Shown here: positions 46,491 through 54,886 of the stretch, in pieces
How the letters are laid out: each line of letters opens with the position of its first letter
Numbering within the stretch: the stretch's first letter is position 1
Origin: RBC074 sp964470555
GTDB taxonomy: Bacteria > Acidobacteriota > Blastocatellia > RBC074
Direction: 5' to 3'
Assembly (NCBI GenBank): GCA_964470555.1
Contig: CAYYDG010000019.1
Coordinates: 53,851-117,850 of the forward strand
DNA length: 64,000 bases
Program-made: the position numbers and the translations under genes
Notes under the pieces: generated by a model
The model's input: only the letters and a program-made list of their open reading frames with translations
Databases searched by the model: none
Told to the model about the DNA's origin: nothing

Positions 46491-47534
46491 ATGAAACTGG
46501 GAGAACTAGCGAACCGACTCAACTGCAAAGCCGTCGGCAATTCCGAACTCGTCATCACGGGACTGGCTCCCATTGAACTGGCCGAATCCAGCCACTTAAC
46601 GTTCCTGAGCAACAAGAAATACAAAAAACATCTGGCTTCGACGGCAGCGGCGGCGATTATTCTGAGTGATGCTGCCGACTTGCCCGAAGGGAAATCCGGC
46701 ATCATCTCCGCCAATCCGTACCTGACCTTTGCCGAAGCCATGTGGTTGTTTTATCCGCCGTTGGACTATCCCAAAGGCATTCATGCAACGGCAGTTGTCG
46801 CTTCGACCGCAATGATAGGCGACAACGTTTCCATCGGCGCATTTACGGTCATCGGCGACGGCGTCAAAATCGGCGACAACGTGACGATTGCCGATCATTG
46901 TTCGATTTATCCACAGGCAGAAATTGGCGACGGCAGCTTGATTCATTCCCATTGTGTGGTTCGGGAATTTTGCCGACTTGGGCGAAACGTGATCCTGCAA
47001 AACAACGTAACTATCGGCACGGATGGTTTCGGATTCGCCAAACGCAACGAAGGCGGTTGGTTCAAGATTCCTCAAGCCGGAATTGTTTTAATTGAAGATG
47101 AGGTCGAAATCGGAGCCGGTTCGACAATTGACCGGGCGACCATCGGCGCAACTGTCATCGGCAAAGGAACCAAACTCGATAACCTGGTGCAAATCGGTCA
47201 CGGATCGAACGTTGGCGAAAATACGTTGTTGTGCGCTCAGGTCGGATTGGCCGGAAGCACAAAAGTCGGCAACGAAGTCATCTTGAGCGGACAGGTCGGC
47301 GCTGCCGGGCATTTGGAAATAGGCGACCGCGTCATTGCCACAGCGCAAACTGGGATTCCAAATTCGGTCGAAGCCGGAAAAATCATTTCCGGTTACCCGG
47401 CGATTGATAATCGCGACTGGCTGAAATCGTCGGCAGTGTTCGCACGATTGCCTGAACTGCAAAAAGAAATCCGAGTCTTAAAAGAAGAAATTCAAAGTTT
47501 GAAAGCACTACTCGAAAAGGAACCCAAGAGATAA
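46491..47534 (+). CDS. lpxD: UDP-3-O-acylglucosamine N-acyltransferase LpxD
   Basis: A 347-aa protein, the normal length. The N-terminal uridine-binding domain (GELANRLNCKAVG, LTFLSNKKYKKHL) precedes a left-handed beta-helix of hexapeptide repeats (IGDNVSIGAFTVIGDGVKIG) with the catalytic-His region (NLVQIGHGSNVG). A C-terminal coiled coil follows. It adds the N-linked acyl chain to UDP-acylglucosamine in lipid A synthesis, indicating a Gram-negative outer membrane. The stop overlaps the next gene (TAATG). No other lipid A genes are adjacent. Confidence 0.95.
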   Translation: MKLGELANRLNCKAVGNSELVITGLAPIELAESSHLTFLSNKKYKKHLASTAAAAIILSDAADLPEGKSGIISANPYLTFAEAMWLFYPPLDYPKGIHATAVVASTAMIGDNVSIGAFTVIGDGVKIGDNVTIADHCSIYPQAEIGDGSLIHSHCVVREFCRLGRNVILQNNVTIGTDGFGFAKRNEGGWFKIPQAGIVLIEDEVEIGAGSTIDRATIGATVIGKGTKLDNLVQIGHGSNVGENTLLCAQVGLAGSTKVGNEVILSGQVGAAGHLEIGDRVIATAQTGIPNSVEAGKIISGYPAIDNRDWLKSSAVFARLPELQKEIRVLKEEIQSLKALLEKEPKR

Positions 47535-48073
47535 TGGCCGTTAAAATCGAAAACAAATCCAACATCAAACTCCCGTCGAAAACAGAAGCGACGATCAACA
47601 GCGTTCTTGATTGCGTTCCGCGAGAACACCTGCGCGGGCTGAACCGTGTGGTTCTGGTAGATCGAATCGTTCCCGATTCCAGAATACAGTTGCCGAACGC
47701 GACTGAACTTCCAGGCCTTTACCATCCGCGGCAAGGGACTTCGCAGCCGTTTTTTGAAATTGCGCTGAATGCTCTGTTGATGCCAACTGAAGGATTTTTC
47801 AAACGCCTTGCCGCTCGAATGAATTTCAAGGCGAGTCTGGCGTACCTGACTTTGTCGCTTCAGGCGCAGCATTACCATTTCACGCTTTCGCACGGATTGA
47901 AGAAACACCAGTACGAAGGCGCGATTCGGTCTTATGTGGACAAGCATTTGGAAAGTTGGCGGGAATCTCAGGGCGGATGGCGCGTCAAACTGTTCAAACC
48001 GCTTCGACCATTCCTGGAAAAATGGTCGAAGAAGTTGAAGAAACGCTACGAACAGGAACAGAAGAAAAAATAA
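47534..48073 (+). CDS. Hypothetical protein coupled to lpxD
   Basis: A 179-aa protein that I do not recognise. The start overlaps the lpxD stop by one base, so translation is coupled. There is no signal peptide; the region around residues 95-130 (FKASLAYLTLSLQAQHYHFTL) is hydrophobic with several His, and the C-terminus is strongly basic and helical (EKWSKKLKKRYEQEQKKK). A peripheral-membrane role connected to lipid A is possible from position alone. A terminator follows at 48082-48113. Confidence 0.7.
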   Translation: MAVKIENKSNIKLPSKTEATINSVLDCVPREHLRGLNRVVLVDRIVPDSRIQLPNATELPGLYHPRQGTSQPFFEIALNALLMPTEGFFKRLAARMNFKASLAYLTLSLQAQHYHFTLSHGLKKHQYEGAIRSYVDKHLESWRESQGGWRVKLFKPLRPFLEKWSKKLKKRYEQEQKKK

Positions 48074-48081
48074 AAAAGCGA

Positions 48082-48113
48082 GAGGAGCGATCAAAATATC
48101 GCCCCTCTTTTTT
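48082..48113. terminator. Bidirectional terminator between lpxD operon and parB
   Basis: The stem gaggagcgat (48082-48091) / atcgcccctc (48098-48107) has one mismatch and is followed by a T-run (48108-48113); a matching A-run precedes it. It serves both convergent units. Confidence 0.8.
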
Positions 48114-48939
48114 ATTGACCTATTTTGCTTAACTCTTCAAGCGTGGTTCTGACCGCCTGAAGCAATTCGTCGTGCTCGACCGATGAACGCTTGAACTTCA
48201 CTTCAATCGTGAAGTCTTTGGCTGGCGATTGAAACCGATAAACAAACGGTTGGGCGCGAGTCTGTTTATTTTTGCGAGCTTGTCGAGCTTCGTCACGATT
48301 CAAACCTTGCGCGGCAACTCGCTGCACAAAACTGACCATGGCTTCTTCGTCTGTTTGGCGTGCGACCTGAAGCAGCAAAGATTTAGAGTTGATGTTCGCG
48401 GCTCGGCATTTGTCGCGGACGCCGGTCGGAATCGCCGCAATCGTCAGCGATTCGGTGACGGTCGAACGGGATTTGCCGATTTTCTGCGCGACTTCTTCAT
48501 GCGTGTAGCCGAAGCGTTCGATCAACGCCAAAAATCCTTCGGCTTCTTCATACGCAGTGAGGTCTTTGCGTTGCAGATTTTCGATCAGGGCGATTTCCGC
48601 CACATTTCGATCATCCACATTCATTTCGATGCAAGGCACTTCGCGCAACCCGGCTTCGAGTCCCGCACGATACCGACGTTCGCCGGAAATAATCATGTAC
48701 CTGCCGCCGACATCCGCCGGGCGAACCAGCAGCGGTTCCAGAATTCCCTTTTCCTTGATCGAAGCAATCAGGTCTTCCAGTTCTCCCATATCTATCCGCG
48801 GCTGTTGCGGATTCGGCTCCAATTTTTCAATGGCGATCATTTTGCCAATCGGAGCACCACGTAAAGAAGCCAGTTCTTCCACGTAATGTCGGTCGTGTCT
48901 CATTTTCAGGGTTGAAGGTAGTCCTCGTTTAATTGGCAC
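48112..48939 (-). CDS. parB: Chromosome-partition protein ParB
   Basis: A 275-aa protein. The GTG start at 48939 overlaps the end of parA by 11 nt, with gaggtg upstream as SD. The N-terminal CTPase/ParB-nuclease-like domain has GERRYRA and ENLQRKDLTAYEEA; a central HTH (EEVAQKIGKSRSTVTESL) binds parS. The C-terminal part differs from Spo0J-type and is rich in basic residues. With ParA it segregates replicated chromosomes. No parS site was found nearby. It is the last gene of the recN-miaB-nuclease-parA-parB run. Confidence 0.93.
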   Translation of the reverse strand: MPIKRGLPSTLKMRHDRHYVEELASLRGAPIGKMIAIEKLEPNPQQPRIDMGELEDLIASIKEKGILEPLLVRPADVGGRYMIISGERRYRAGLEAGLREVPCIEMNVDDRNVAEIALIENLQRKDLTAYEEAEGFLALIERFGYTHEEVAQKIGKSRSTVTESLTIAAIPTGVRDKCRAANINSKSLLLQVARQTDEEAMVSFVQRVAAQGLNRDEARQARKNKQTRAQPFVYRFQSPAKDFTIEVKFKRSSVEHDELLQAVRTTLEELSKIGQ

Positions 48940-49696
48940 GTCGTATCACCTCGTCACACAAGCTGGCATATTCGATGGCACCGCTGGAAGCAGGCGCAAA
49001 AGTAAAAATGGATTCCCGGTAGGCAGGACTTTCTTCCAACCTGACGGATTTGGATATGGTCGTCTCGAAAACCTTATCACCAAAAACTTGACATATTTGA
49101 TCGTAAATATCACGAGATAAAGTCGTTCTTCGATCGTGAAGCGTTACCACAACTCCCAAAACCTCAAGTTGAGGATTAGGTCTGGCTTTGATTCGTTCTA
49201 TCGTTTCCAACAAATCGTCCGTTCCTTCCAGGGCAAAATAAGACGATTGAATAGGGATAATCAGATGCGTTGAAGCCACTAAAGCGTTCACCGTTATCAG
49301 CCCCAGGGTTGGAGGTGTATCCAGAATGACGACATCGTAATTGTTGGCAATCGGATCAATTTTGTCCTTTAGTCGAAATGGAGCATCGAGTTCGCCTACC
49401 AATCTGGATTCGAGCTTGGCTAGATTGATTCTGGAAGGAAGTATGTCCAAGTTTTCGACCTTCGTTTTTTTCACAATGTCATTGAAACTGACTTCCGGGT
49501 CACTCAACAAGTCATACACCGACATCGTGATTTCATCAGCGCTCAGAAATGAAATGGTGCTGTTGGCTTGGGGATCAAGGTCTGCGAGCAAGACTTTTTG
49601 GCCCTGCTTGGCCAGGGCGGCGGCTAAATTGATGGCCGTAGTCGTCTTCCCTACGCCTCCTTTTTGATTGGTAATGGCAATTTTGATCCCTTTCAA
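48929..49696 (-). CDS. parA: Chromosome-partition ATPase ParA
   Basis: About 255 aa. It has the deviant Walker A (NQKGGVGKTT), Walker B-like (VVILDTPP) and the DPQANST segment of ParA/Soj. No ATG is available. Two TTG codons are possible; the one at 49696 gives the usual N-terminus (start-KGIKIAITNQKGG) and has aaggggga just upstream, so I chose it. ParA forms ATP-dependent nucleoid-bound complexes and is stimulated by ParB. It is 44 nt after the bifunctional nuclease gene. Confidence 0.92.
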   Translation of the reverse strand: MKGIKIAITNQKGGVGKTTTAINLAAALAKQGQKVLLADLDPQANSTISFLSADEITMSVYDLLSDPEVSFNDIVKKTKVENLDILPSRINLAKLESRLVGELDAPFRLKDKIDPIANNYDVVILDTPPTLGLITVNALVASTHLIIPIQSSYFALEGTDDLLETIERIKARPNPQLEVLGVVVTLHDRRTTLSRDIYDQICQVFGDKVFETTISKSVRLEESPAYRESIFTFAPASSGAIEYASLCDEVIRRAN

Positions 49697-49740
49697 ATTT
49701 CCCCCTTGTGACAACAAGTAACGCTATCTGTCATATCTTT

Positions 49741-50232
49741 CTACATTTTGAAATCGCTGACATCATCAATTTCTTCAGGCCATTCGACTTCTTCGTCAAA
49801 ATCGAATTCGTCTTCTTCAACGACCTGATTGATTCCGTCAATGCGCGAGGATTCCAACACCGACTCTTTTACGAAGATCGGACAATCCACACGAAGAGCC
49901 AACGCAATGGCGTCGCTCGGACGAGCATCAATCAAGACGGTGTCTCCATTCGCCACGATTTCAATTACTGCAAAAAACGTGCTGTCACGAAGGTCGGTCA
50001 CGACCACACGGCTGACTTCTCCGCCCATTTGTCGAATGACATTTCGCAACAAGTCGTGAGTCATTGGCCGTTGTGAAGCCATTTTTTCGATTTCAGAAGC
50101 GATGGAGTTCGCCTCATACGGCCCCACCCAGATCGGCAACATCAAATCGCTCGACACATCTTTCAATAGCACCACCGGCGAATTCGTCGTCGGATCAATC
50201 AACAATCCTCGAATTTTGACTTCTTTCTCCAT
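49741..50232 (-). CDS. Bifunctional nuclease (DUF151/BFN) family protein
   Basis: A 163-aa protein. The BFN core is clear: LPIWVGPYEANSIA, RPMTHDLL, DARPSDAIALALR and APIFV-like (CPIFVKE). The C-terminus is very acidic (EEDEFDFDEEVEWPEEID). Relatives have nuclease activity, but the bacterial role is not settled. It lies between miaB (15-bp gap) and parA on the same strand. Confidence 0.9.
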   Translation of the reverse strand: MEKEVKIRGLLIDPTTNSPVVLLKDVSSDLMLPIWVGPYEANSIASEIEKMASQRPMTHDLLRNVIRQMGGEVSRVVVTDLRDSTFFAVIEIVANGDTVLIDARPSDAIALALRVDCPIFVKESVLESSRIDGINQVVEEDEFDFDEEVEWPEEIDDVSDFKM

Positions 50233-50247
50233 TTCTACCTCTTTCGC

Positions 50248-51618
50248 TTAAACCAGGTGACCGTAAAGGCTGTGATTTTTCGCCTGAGTCACTTTCACAT
50301 TTACAAGGCTTCCGATCAGATGTTTTGGAGCCGGAAAATTAACGACTTTGCTGCAACGAGTGTGGCCAAAGCAATCTTCTGCCGACCGTGCGCTTTCTCC
50401 TTCAACCAACACTTCAACTGTTCGGTTGACGTAACGGCCATATCGTTGCGCCTGAATTCTCATTTGCAATTCCTGCAATTTCAGGAATCGTTCGGTTTTA
50501 ACTTCTTCAGGAATCGAATCTTGGTATGCAGCCGCCGGGGTATTGGGGCGCGGTGAATACTTGAAAATGTACAAACCGTCGTATTCAGTCTCAGCCGCCA
50601 AGCTCAAAGTTTCATTGAAGTCTTCTTCGGTTTCGCCTGGGAAGCCGACAATCATATCCCCAGTGATGGCCATATCTTTTTTGGCATTTTTGATGGCGGC
50701 AATTTTGTTTAGATATTCTTCCCGCGTATAGCCTCGCCTCATCGCGCGAAGGACTCGATTGCTACCGGATTGGGCAGGAAGATGAATCCATTCGCAGAGG
50801 TTTTCATGTTCATCAATTACTTTAACTATTTGTTCGTCGAAATCTCTGGGATAGGAAGTAGTGAATTTGACGCGAGGCAGGCCGCTTTCTTTTGCCATTC
50901 TTTCCAATAACTTAGCGAATGTCACTTCATCTAAAGCATTCGCATCTTCGTTGATATAATTTCCATGATACCGTCCGCTCAGACCATAACTATTCACGTT
51001 TTGCCCTAGCAAATGGACTTCCTTGAAACCGCGCTCAGCCAGGCTTTTCGCTTCCGCAACGATCTTATCCGCCGGGCGACTTCGTTCTCTGCCGCGTGTG
51101 AATGGGACGATGCAGAACGAGCAAAACTTATTGCAGCCTTCGGTGATGGTGATAAATGCGACGTGTTCGGTTTTACGAACATCGGCATCAAGCTCGAAAA
51201 ACTCCGCATTTTTCGTCAATCGAATATCAATCGCTCGGCTGAATCCATCTTCGATCTGCGAAACCAGTTCTGGAAGCTTGCCGATGGCTTGAGTTCCCAA
51301 AACAAGGCGGATGTCCTTATTACGGTCAAACATGCGGTCGGCTTCTGCCTGAGCCACACATCCCATCACCCCAAAAATCGGTAATTCGGCTGATGAAGCT
51401 TTCTCTACCAAATACTGCCGTTTCAATTCGCCGATCCGCGAATAAACTTTCCGAGCCGCCTTTTCCCTGACCATACAGGTATTCAGCAAAATCAGGTCAG
51501 CTTCAGTAGGGATTGAAGTCAGTTCATATCCAGCGCCAGCCAGCGCAAACGACGCTTTTTCGCTGTCATGCACATTCATCTGGCAACCGTGAGTTTCTAA
51601 ATAAAGCTTCTTGGTCAT
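50248..51618 (-). CDS. miaB: tRNA methylthiotransferase MiaB
   Basis: A 456-aa radical-SAM enzyme. The UPF0004 domain (TKKLYLETHGCQMN, Cys in NTCMVREKA and GCVAQAE) binds one Fe-S cluster; the radical-SAM motif CNKFCSFC binds the other. A C-terminal TRAM domain (VEVLVEG, LIGSLVNVKVTQA) follows. It converts i6A37 to ms2i6A37 in tRNAs that read UNN codons. It lies 21 bp after recN and 15 bp before the nuclease gene. Confidence 0.95.
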   Translation of the reverse strand: MTKKLYLETHGCQMNVHDSEKASFALAGAGYELTSIPTEADLILLNTCMVREKAARKVYSRIGELKRQYLVEKASSAELPIFGVMGCVAQAEADRMFDRNKDIRLVLGTQAIGKLPELVSQIEDGFSRAIDIRLTKNAEFFELDADVRKTEHVAFITITEGCNKFCSFCIVPFTRGRERSRPADKIVAEAKSLAERGFKEVHLLGQNVNSYGLSGRYHGNYINEDANALDEVTFAKLLERMAKESGLPRVKFTTSYPRDFDEQIVKVIDEHENLCEWIHLPAQSGSNRVLRAMRRGYTREEYLNKIAAIKNAKKDMAITGDMIVGFPGETEEDFNETLSLAAETEYDGLYIFKYSPRPNTPAAAYQDSIPEEVKTERFLKLQELQMRIQAQRYGRYVNRTVEVLVEGESARSAEDCFGHTRCSKVVNFPAPKHLIGSLVNVKVTQAKNHSLYGHLV

Positions 51619-51639
51619 ATTCGTCTTTGCAATGTCAAC

Positions 51640-53352
51640 TCATTGCATCTGCAAAAGTTCACGCGCGTGTTTTCGCGCAGCAAGCGTTGCTGTTGAACCG
51701 CCAATCATCCGCACCAGTTCATCAATTCGTCCATCTTCATCCAGAGTCGTCAATCTTGTCACCGTTCGGTTCCCTGAAACTTCTTTCGACACAAGCAAAT
51801 GCGTGTCGGCGTAACGAGCAATTTGCGATTGATGGGTGATGCACAACACCTGATTGGTTTTGGCCAGTTTTTTCAGTCGTTGTCCTACGGCTTCGGCGAC
51901 TCTGCCGCCTATGCCGGAATCAATTTCATCAAAAATCAAAGTTCGCGGGAAAAGCGTCGGGGCAGTGACAGTTTTCAAAACCAACATCAATCTGGACAAT
52001 TCGCCACCAGAAGCAACTGATTTTAGCGGTTTCAATTCTTCGCCTTTGTTCGCAGTGAAAAAGAACTCGACAGTTTCTTTGCCAAGTCTGCCAAACTCAT
52101 CCATCGTCCGTCCTAAATACTCGGAAAGTTTGGCGCTGACATGGCTTCCATTTTGACTGGAAAACTGAACAGAAAACTGCGCCGATCCCAACGCCACAGC
52201 CGATAATTCCCTGGTCACTGCTTTTTCCAGCTTTGCGACAGCTTGGCGGCGTAACTCACTGATTTCATTAGCAACTTTCTGGTATCGTTCAAGCGCTTTG
52301 GCCAACTCACTTTCCAGCATTTTCCCTGTTTCCTCACTATGCAGTAGCGAGCTTTTTTGTTCAAGCAGTTTGTCGCGCACAGCAAGAATTTCCGAGATCG
52401 AAGCGCCGTATTTTCGTTTCAAGCGGCGAATCTCTTCTAACCGATCTTCGATAAACTGCAAGCGTTCAGGCGAATGCTGTATGTTTTGGGAATAATCGCT
52501 GATGACAAACGAAATATCGTCAAGGATATATTTGACGTTGGCAAGCTGGTCAAGCTGCGATTGGAAAACAGGATCAAGCCCAGCCAGGTCGCTTAATTTA
52601 CGATGCACGGCGGAAATTCTTGTCAAAGCTGAATTCTCTGCTTCATAAACGTGCTGATAAATTTCATCGCACAAAGTGGTCAGTTTCTCCGCATTCGCCA
52701 ATTTCAGTCGCTCTGTTTCCAGATCAGTATCTTCAGACTCTGTCAGATTGGCCTGTTCAATTTCGCCCAGTTGAAAATCAATCATATCCAGAGCTTTGAG
52801 CCGCTCAGACTCACTCTGCCGATTGACTTCTAATTCTTTCAGCAACCTGGAAAGTTCGTCATAAGCCTGAGAAACGCTGGCCCGCAATGAACTCGCCCCG
52901 GCAAAAGCATCCAGCACGTTCAAGTGTGTGTCCGTAGAAAGCAGGCTTTGCTGTTCGCCCTGACCGTGAATATCCACCACATGCGGTTGAATCGCTTTCA
53001 ACAGACTCAGCGTAACTACCTGATTGTTAACGAAAACGCGGCCACGTCCATTGGAGGTAATTTCTCGCCTGATAATCAAATCTTCTTCTGAGGTTTCGAT
53101 GCCTGAATCCGCCAACAAAGTCATCAGAGGGGTATTTCCCTGAAATTCATAAACCCCTTCAACGAAGGCTTTGGTTTCACCTGTACGAATCATATCAGAC
53201 GTTCCGCGCTCGCCCAGCAGAAGCCCCAAAGCGTCAATGATGATGGATTTTCCAGAGCCTGTTTCGCCGCTCAAAACATTTAAGCCTGGCTGAAACTCTA
53301 TCTGCAAACTGTCTATCAGAGCGAAATTTGCTATGTTGAGGAATCGAAGCAT
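51640..53352 (-). CDS. recN: DNA repair ATPase RecN
   Basis: A 570-aa SMC-like protein. The N-terminal Walker A (GETGSGKSIIIDALGLLLG) and C-terminal signature (SGGELSRLMLVLK) with Walker B (LIFDEIDSGIGG) flank a long coiled-coil centre. It acts in double-strand-break repair with RecA. It is the first gene of the minus-strand run and diverges from ssb across about 180 bp. Confidence 0.95.
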   Translation of the reverse strand: MLRFLNIANFALIDSLQIEFQPGLNVLSGETGSGKSIIIDALGLLLGERGTSDMIRTGETKAFVEGVYEFQGNTPLMTLLADSGIETSEEDLIIRREITSNGRGRVFVNNQVVTLSLLKAIQPHVVDIHGQGEQQSLLSTDTHLNVLDAFAGASSLRASVSQAYDELSRLLKELEVNRQSESERLKALDMIDFQLGEIEQANLTESEDTDLETERLKLANAEKLTTLCDEIYQHVYEAENSALTRISAVHRKLSDLAGLDPVFQSQLDQLANVKYILDDISFVISDYSQNIQHSPERLQFIEDRLEEIRRLKRKYGASISEILAVRDKLLEQKSSLLHSEETGKMLESELAKALERYQKVANEISELRRQAVAKLEKAVTRELSAVALGSAQFSVQFSSQNGSHVSAKLSEYLGRTMDEFGRLGKETVEFFFTANKGEELKPLKSVASGGELSRLMLVLKTVTAPTLFPRTLIFDEIDSGIGGRVAEAVGQRLKKLAKTNQVLCITHQSQIARYADTHLLVSKEVSGNRTVTRLTTLDEDGRIDELVRMIGGSTATLAARKHARELLQMQ

Positions 53353-53530
53353 AAATTCGACTTAGAAATGCGTTTACGCAGTCAGCGGGAAGGATTATAC
53401 TTTCCGCGTTTTGAATGTATTGCAGCCTGACAAAAGAGATTATTGCCGTCTCGATTTACAAGTTTATCAGCAAGAAGCGCGAGTCAGCAATCCAATCTAC
53501 AAACTTAAAACCAATCACAGGAGAGAAAAA

Positions 53531-53965
53531 ATGGCTTCGTTCAATAAAATTGTTATTGTGGGTTATCTTGGCAGAGACCCGGAGATCAGATACCTGCCTG
53601 ATGGAACCGCCGTCTGCAATTTTTCTGTGGCAACTACGGAAAAAAAGAAAGATCGCTCTGGCGAATCCCAGGACATAACTACATGGTTTCGAATCAACGT
53701 GTGGGGCAAGCAGGCGGAATCAGCCAATCAATACCTGAGCAAAGGAAAGCAAGTTTACATTGAAGGCAGATTGTCTCAGCAGGAATACACTGACCGGGAT
53801 GGCAATCGCAGAACATCGTTGGACGTGCGCGCGACAGATGTTCATTTCCTTGGATCAAGAGGGGACGACTCTTCGTTCTCAGGCTCACCAACATCATCAG
53901 GGCCAAGGTCAGCACCGGAATCTTCGTCGTCGGGAGTGAATGACGATGGGGAAATACCCTTCTAA
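53531..53965 (+). CDS. ssb: Single-stranded DNA-binding protein
   Basis: About 144 aa from the ATG at 53531, which follows aggaga; the upstream open frame is not coding. The OB fold (NKIVIVGYLGRDPEIRYLPDG, FRINVWGKQAE) leads to a flexible Ser/Gly-rich linker and the acidic tip DDGEIPF, which recruits replication and repair proteins. It is a standard housekeeping gene. It is transcribed divergently from recN. Confidence 0.95.
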   Translation: MASFNKIVIVGYLGRDPEIRYLPDGTAVCNFSVATTEKKKDRSGESQDITTWFRINVWGKQAESANQYLSKGKQVYIEGRLSQQEYTDRDGNRRTSLDVRATDVHFLGSRGDDSSFSGSPTSSGPRSAPESSSSGVNDDGEIPF

Positions 53966-53968
53966 ATA

Positions 53969-54016
53969 AATGAGTTAAGGGGAATGTCGGCGTGCCGACA
54001 TTCCCCTTAACTCATT
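53969..54016. terminator. 23-bp perfect hairpin between ssb and accA
   Basis: The arms 53969-53991 and 53994-54016 are perfectly complementary around a 2-nt loop, directly between the convergent genes. The stem is unusually long and may also be an inserted palindrome. Confidence 0.85.
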
Positions 54017-54036
54017 CTCCGACATAAAGTATCTAA

Positions 54037-54855
54037 CTATTCTTCAATCGCTCCCATCAGGCGAAACTTCTGATAACGCCTTTCCAGACGCTCATCAAAC
54101 GACAATTCGGAGGCCTGTTTGAGCACGGTTTCCAGATGGTCACCCAAAATCTGTGCGGCAGCATCCCAATCTTCATGAGCGCCGCCTTCAGGTTCTGGGA
54201 CGACAAAATCAATCAGTCCAGCTTCGCGCAGGTTTTTCGCAGTCATTTTCATGCTTTCCGCTGCCTGCGGAGCCAGCTTGGCATCCTTCCATAAAATGGC
54301 TGCACAACCTTCGGGAGTAATTACAGAATAAACAGCATTCTCCAACATGCTGACGACATCGCCGACCCCAATCGCCAAAGCTCCGCCGGAACCACCTTCG
54401 CCAGTGACAGTGACAATGATTGGAACTTTGAGTCGCGCCATCTCTCTGAGATTGAAAGCAATCGCTTCGGCCTGTCCTCTTTCCTCTGCATCAATTCCGG
54501 GGTAAGCCCCAGGCGTATCAATCAAAGTGAAAATAGGCCGGTTGAATTTTTCAGCAATCTGCATCACACGCATCGCTTTGCGATAGCCATCCGGTTTAGG
54601 CATTCCGAAATTTCGCGTCTGACGCTCTTTCAGGTCTCTGCCTTTTTGGTGAGCGACTATGGCGACAGGCCGTCCACGAAAATTGGCCAACCCGGCAACT
54701 ATAGCCGGATCGTCGCCATATTTTCGGTCGCCGTGAATCTCGACGAAATCCGTAAACAAGCGTTCAATGAAATCCAGCGCGTAAGGCCGCTTGTCATGTC
54801 TGGCCAGTTTGACGCGATCAATCGCTTCGGTTGTTTGCAGTTGAACTTGAGTCAT
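54037..54855 (-). CDS. accA: Acetyl-CoA carboxylase carboxyltransferase alpha subunit, short
   Basis: A 272-aa protein. The carboxyltransferase signatures are present (GDRKYGDDPAIVAG, FGMPKPDGYRKAMRVM, DTPGAYPGIDAEERGQ, GEGGSGGALAIG). It transfers the carboxyl group from biotin to acetyl-CoA with AccD. It lacks about 45 N-terminal residues of E. coli AccA (the helical leader); an in-frame stop occurs just upstream of the start, so this is not a misread start. accD is not in the window. It follows dnaE on the same strand after 31 bp. Confidence 0.9.
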   Translation of the reverse strand: MTQVQLQTTEAIDRVKLARHDKRPYALDFIERLFTDFVEIHGDRKYGDDPAIVAGLANFRGRPVAIVAHQKGRDLKERQTRNFGMPKPDGYRKAMRVMQIAEKFNRPIFTLIDTPGAYPGIDAEERGQAEAIAFNLREMARLKVPIIVTVTGEGGSGGALAIGVGDVVSMLENAVYSVITPEGCAAILWKDAKLAPQAAESMKMTAKNLREAGLIDFVVPEPEGGAHEDWDAAAQILGDHLETVLKQASELSFDERLERRYQKFRLMGAIEE

Positions 54856-54886
54856 AATTTGTTGTGTTCCTCGCTTTTAAGCGTTT

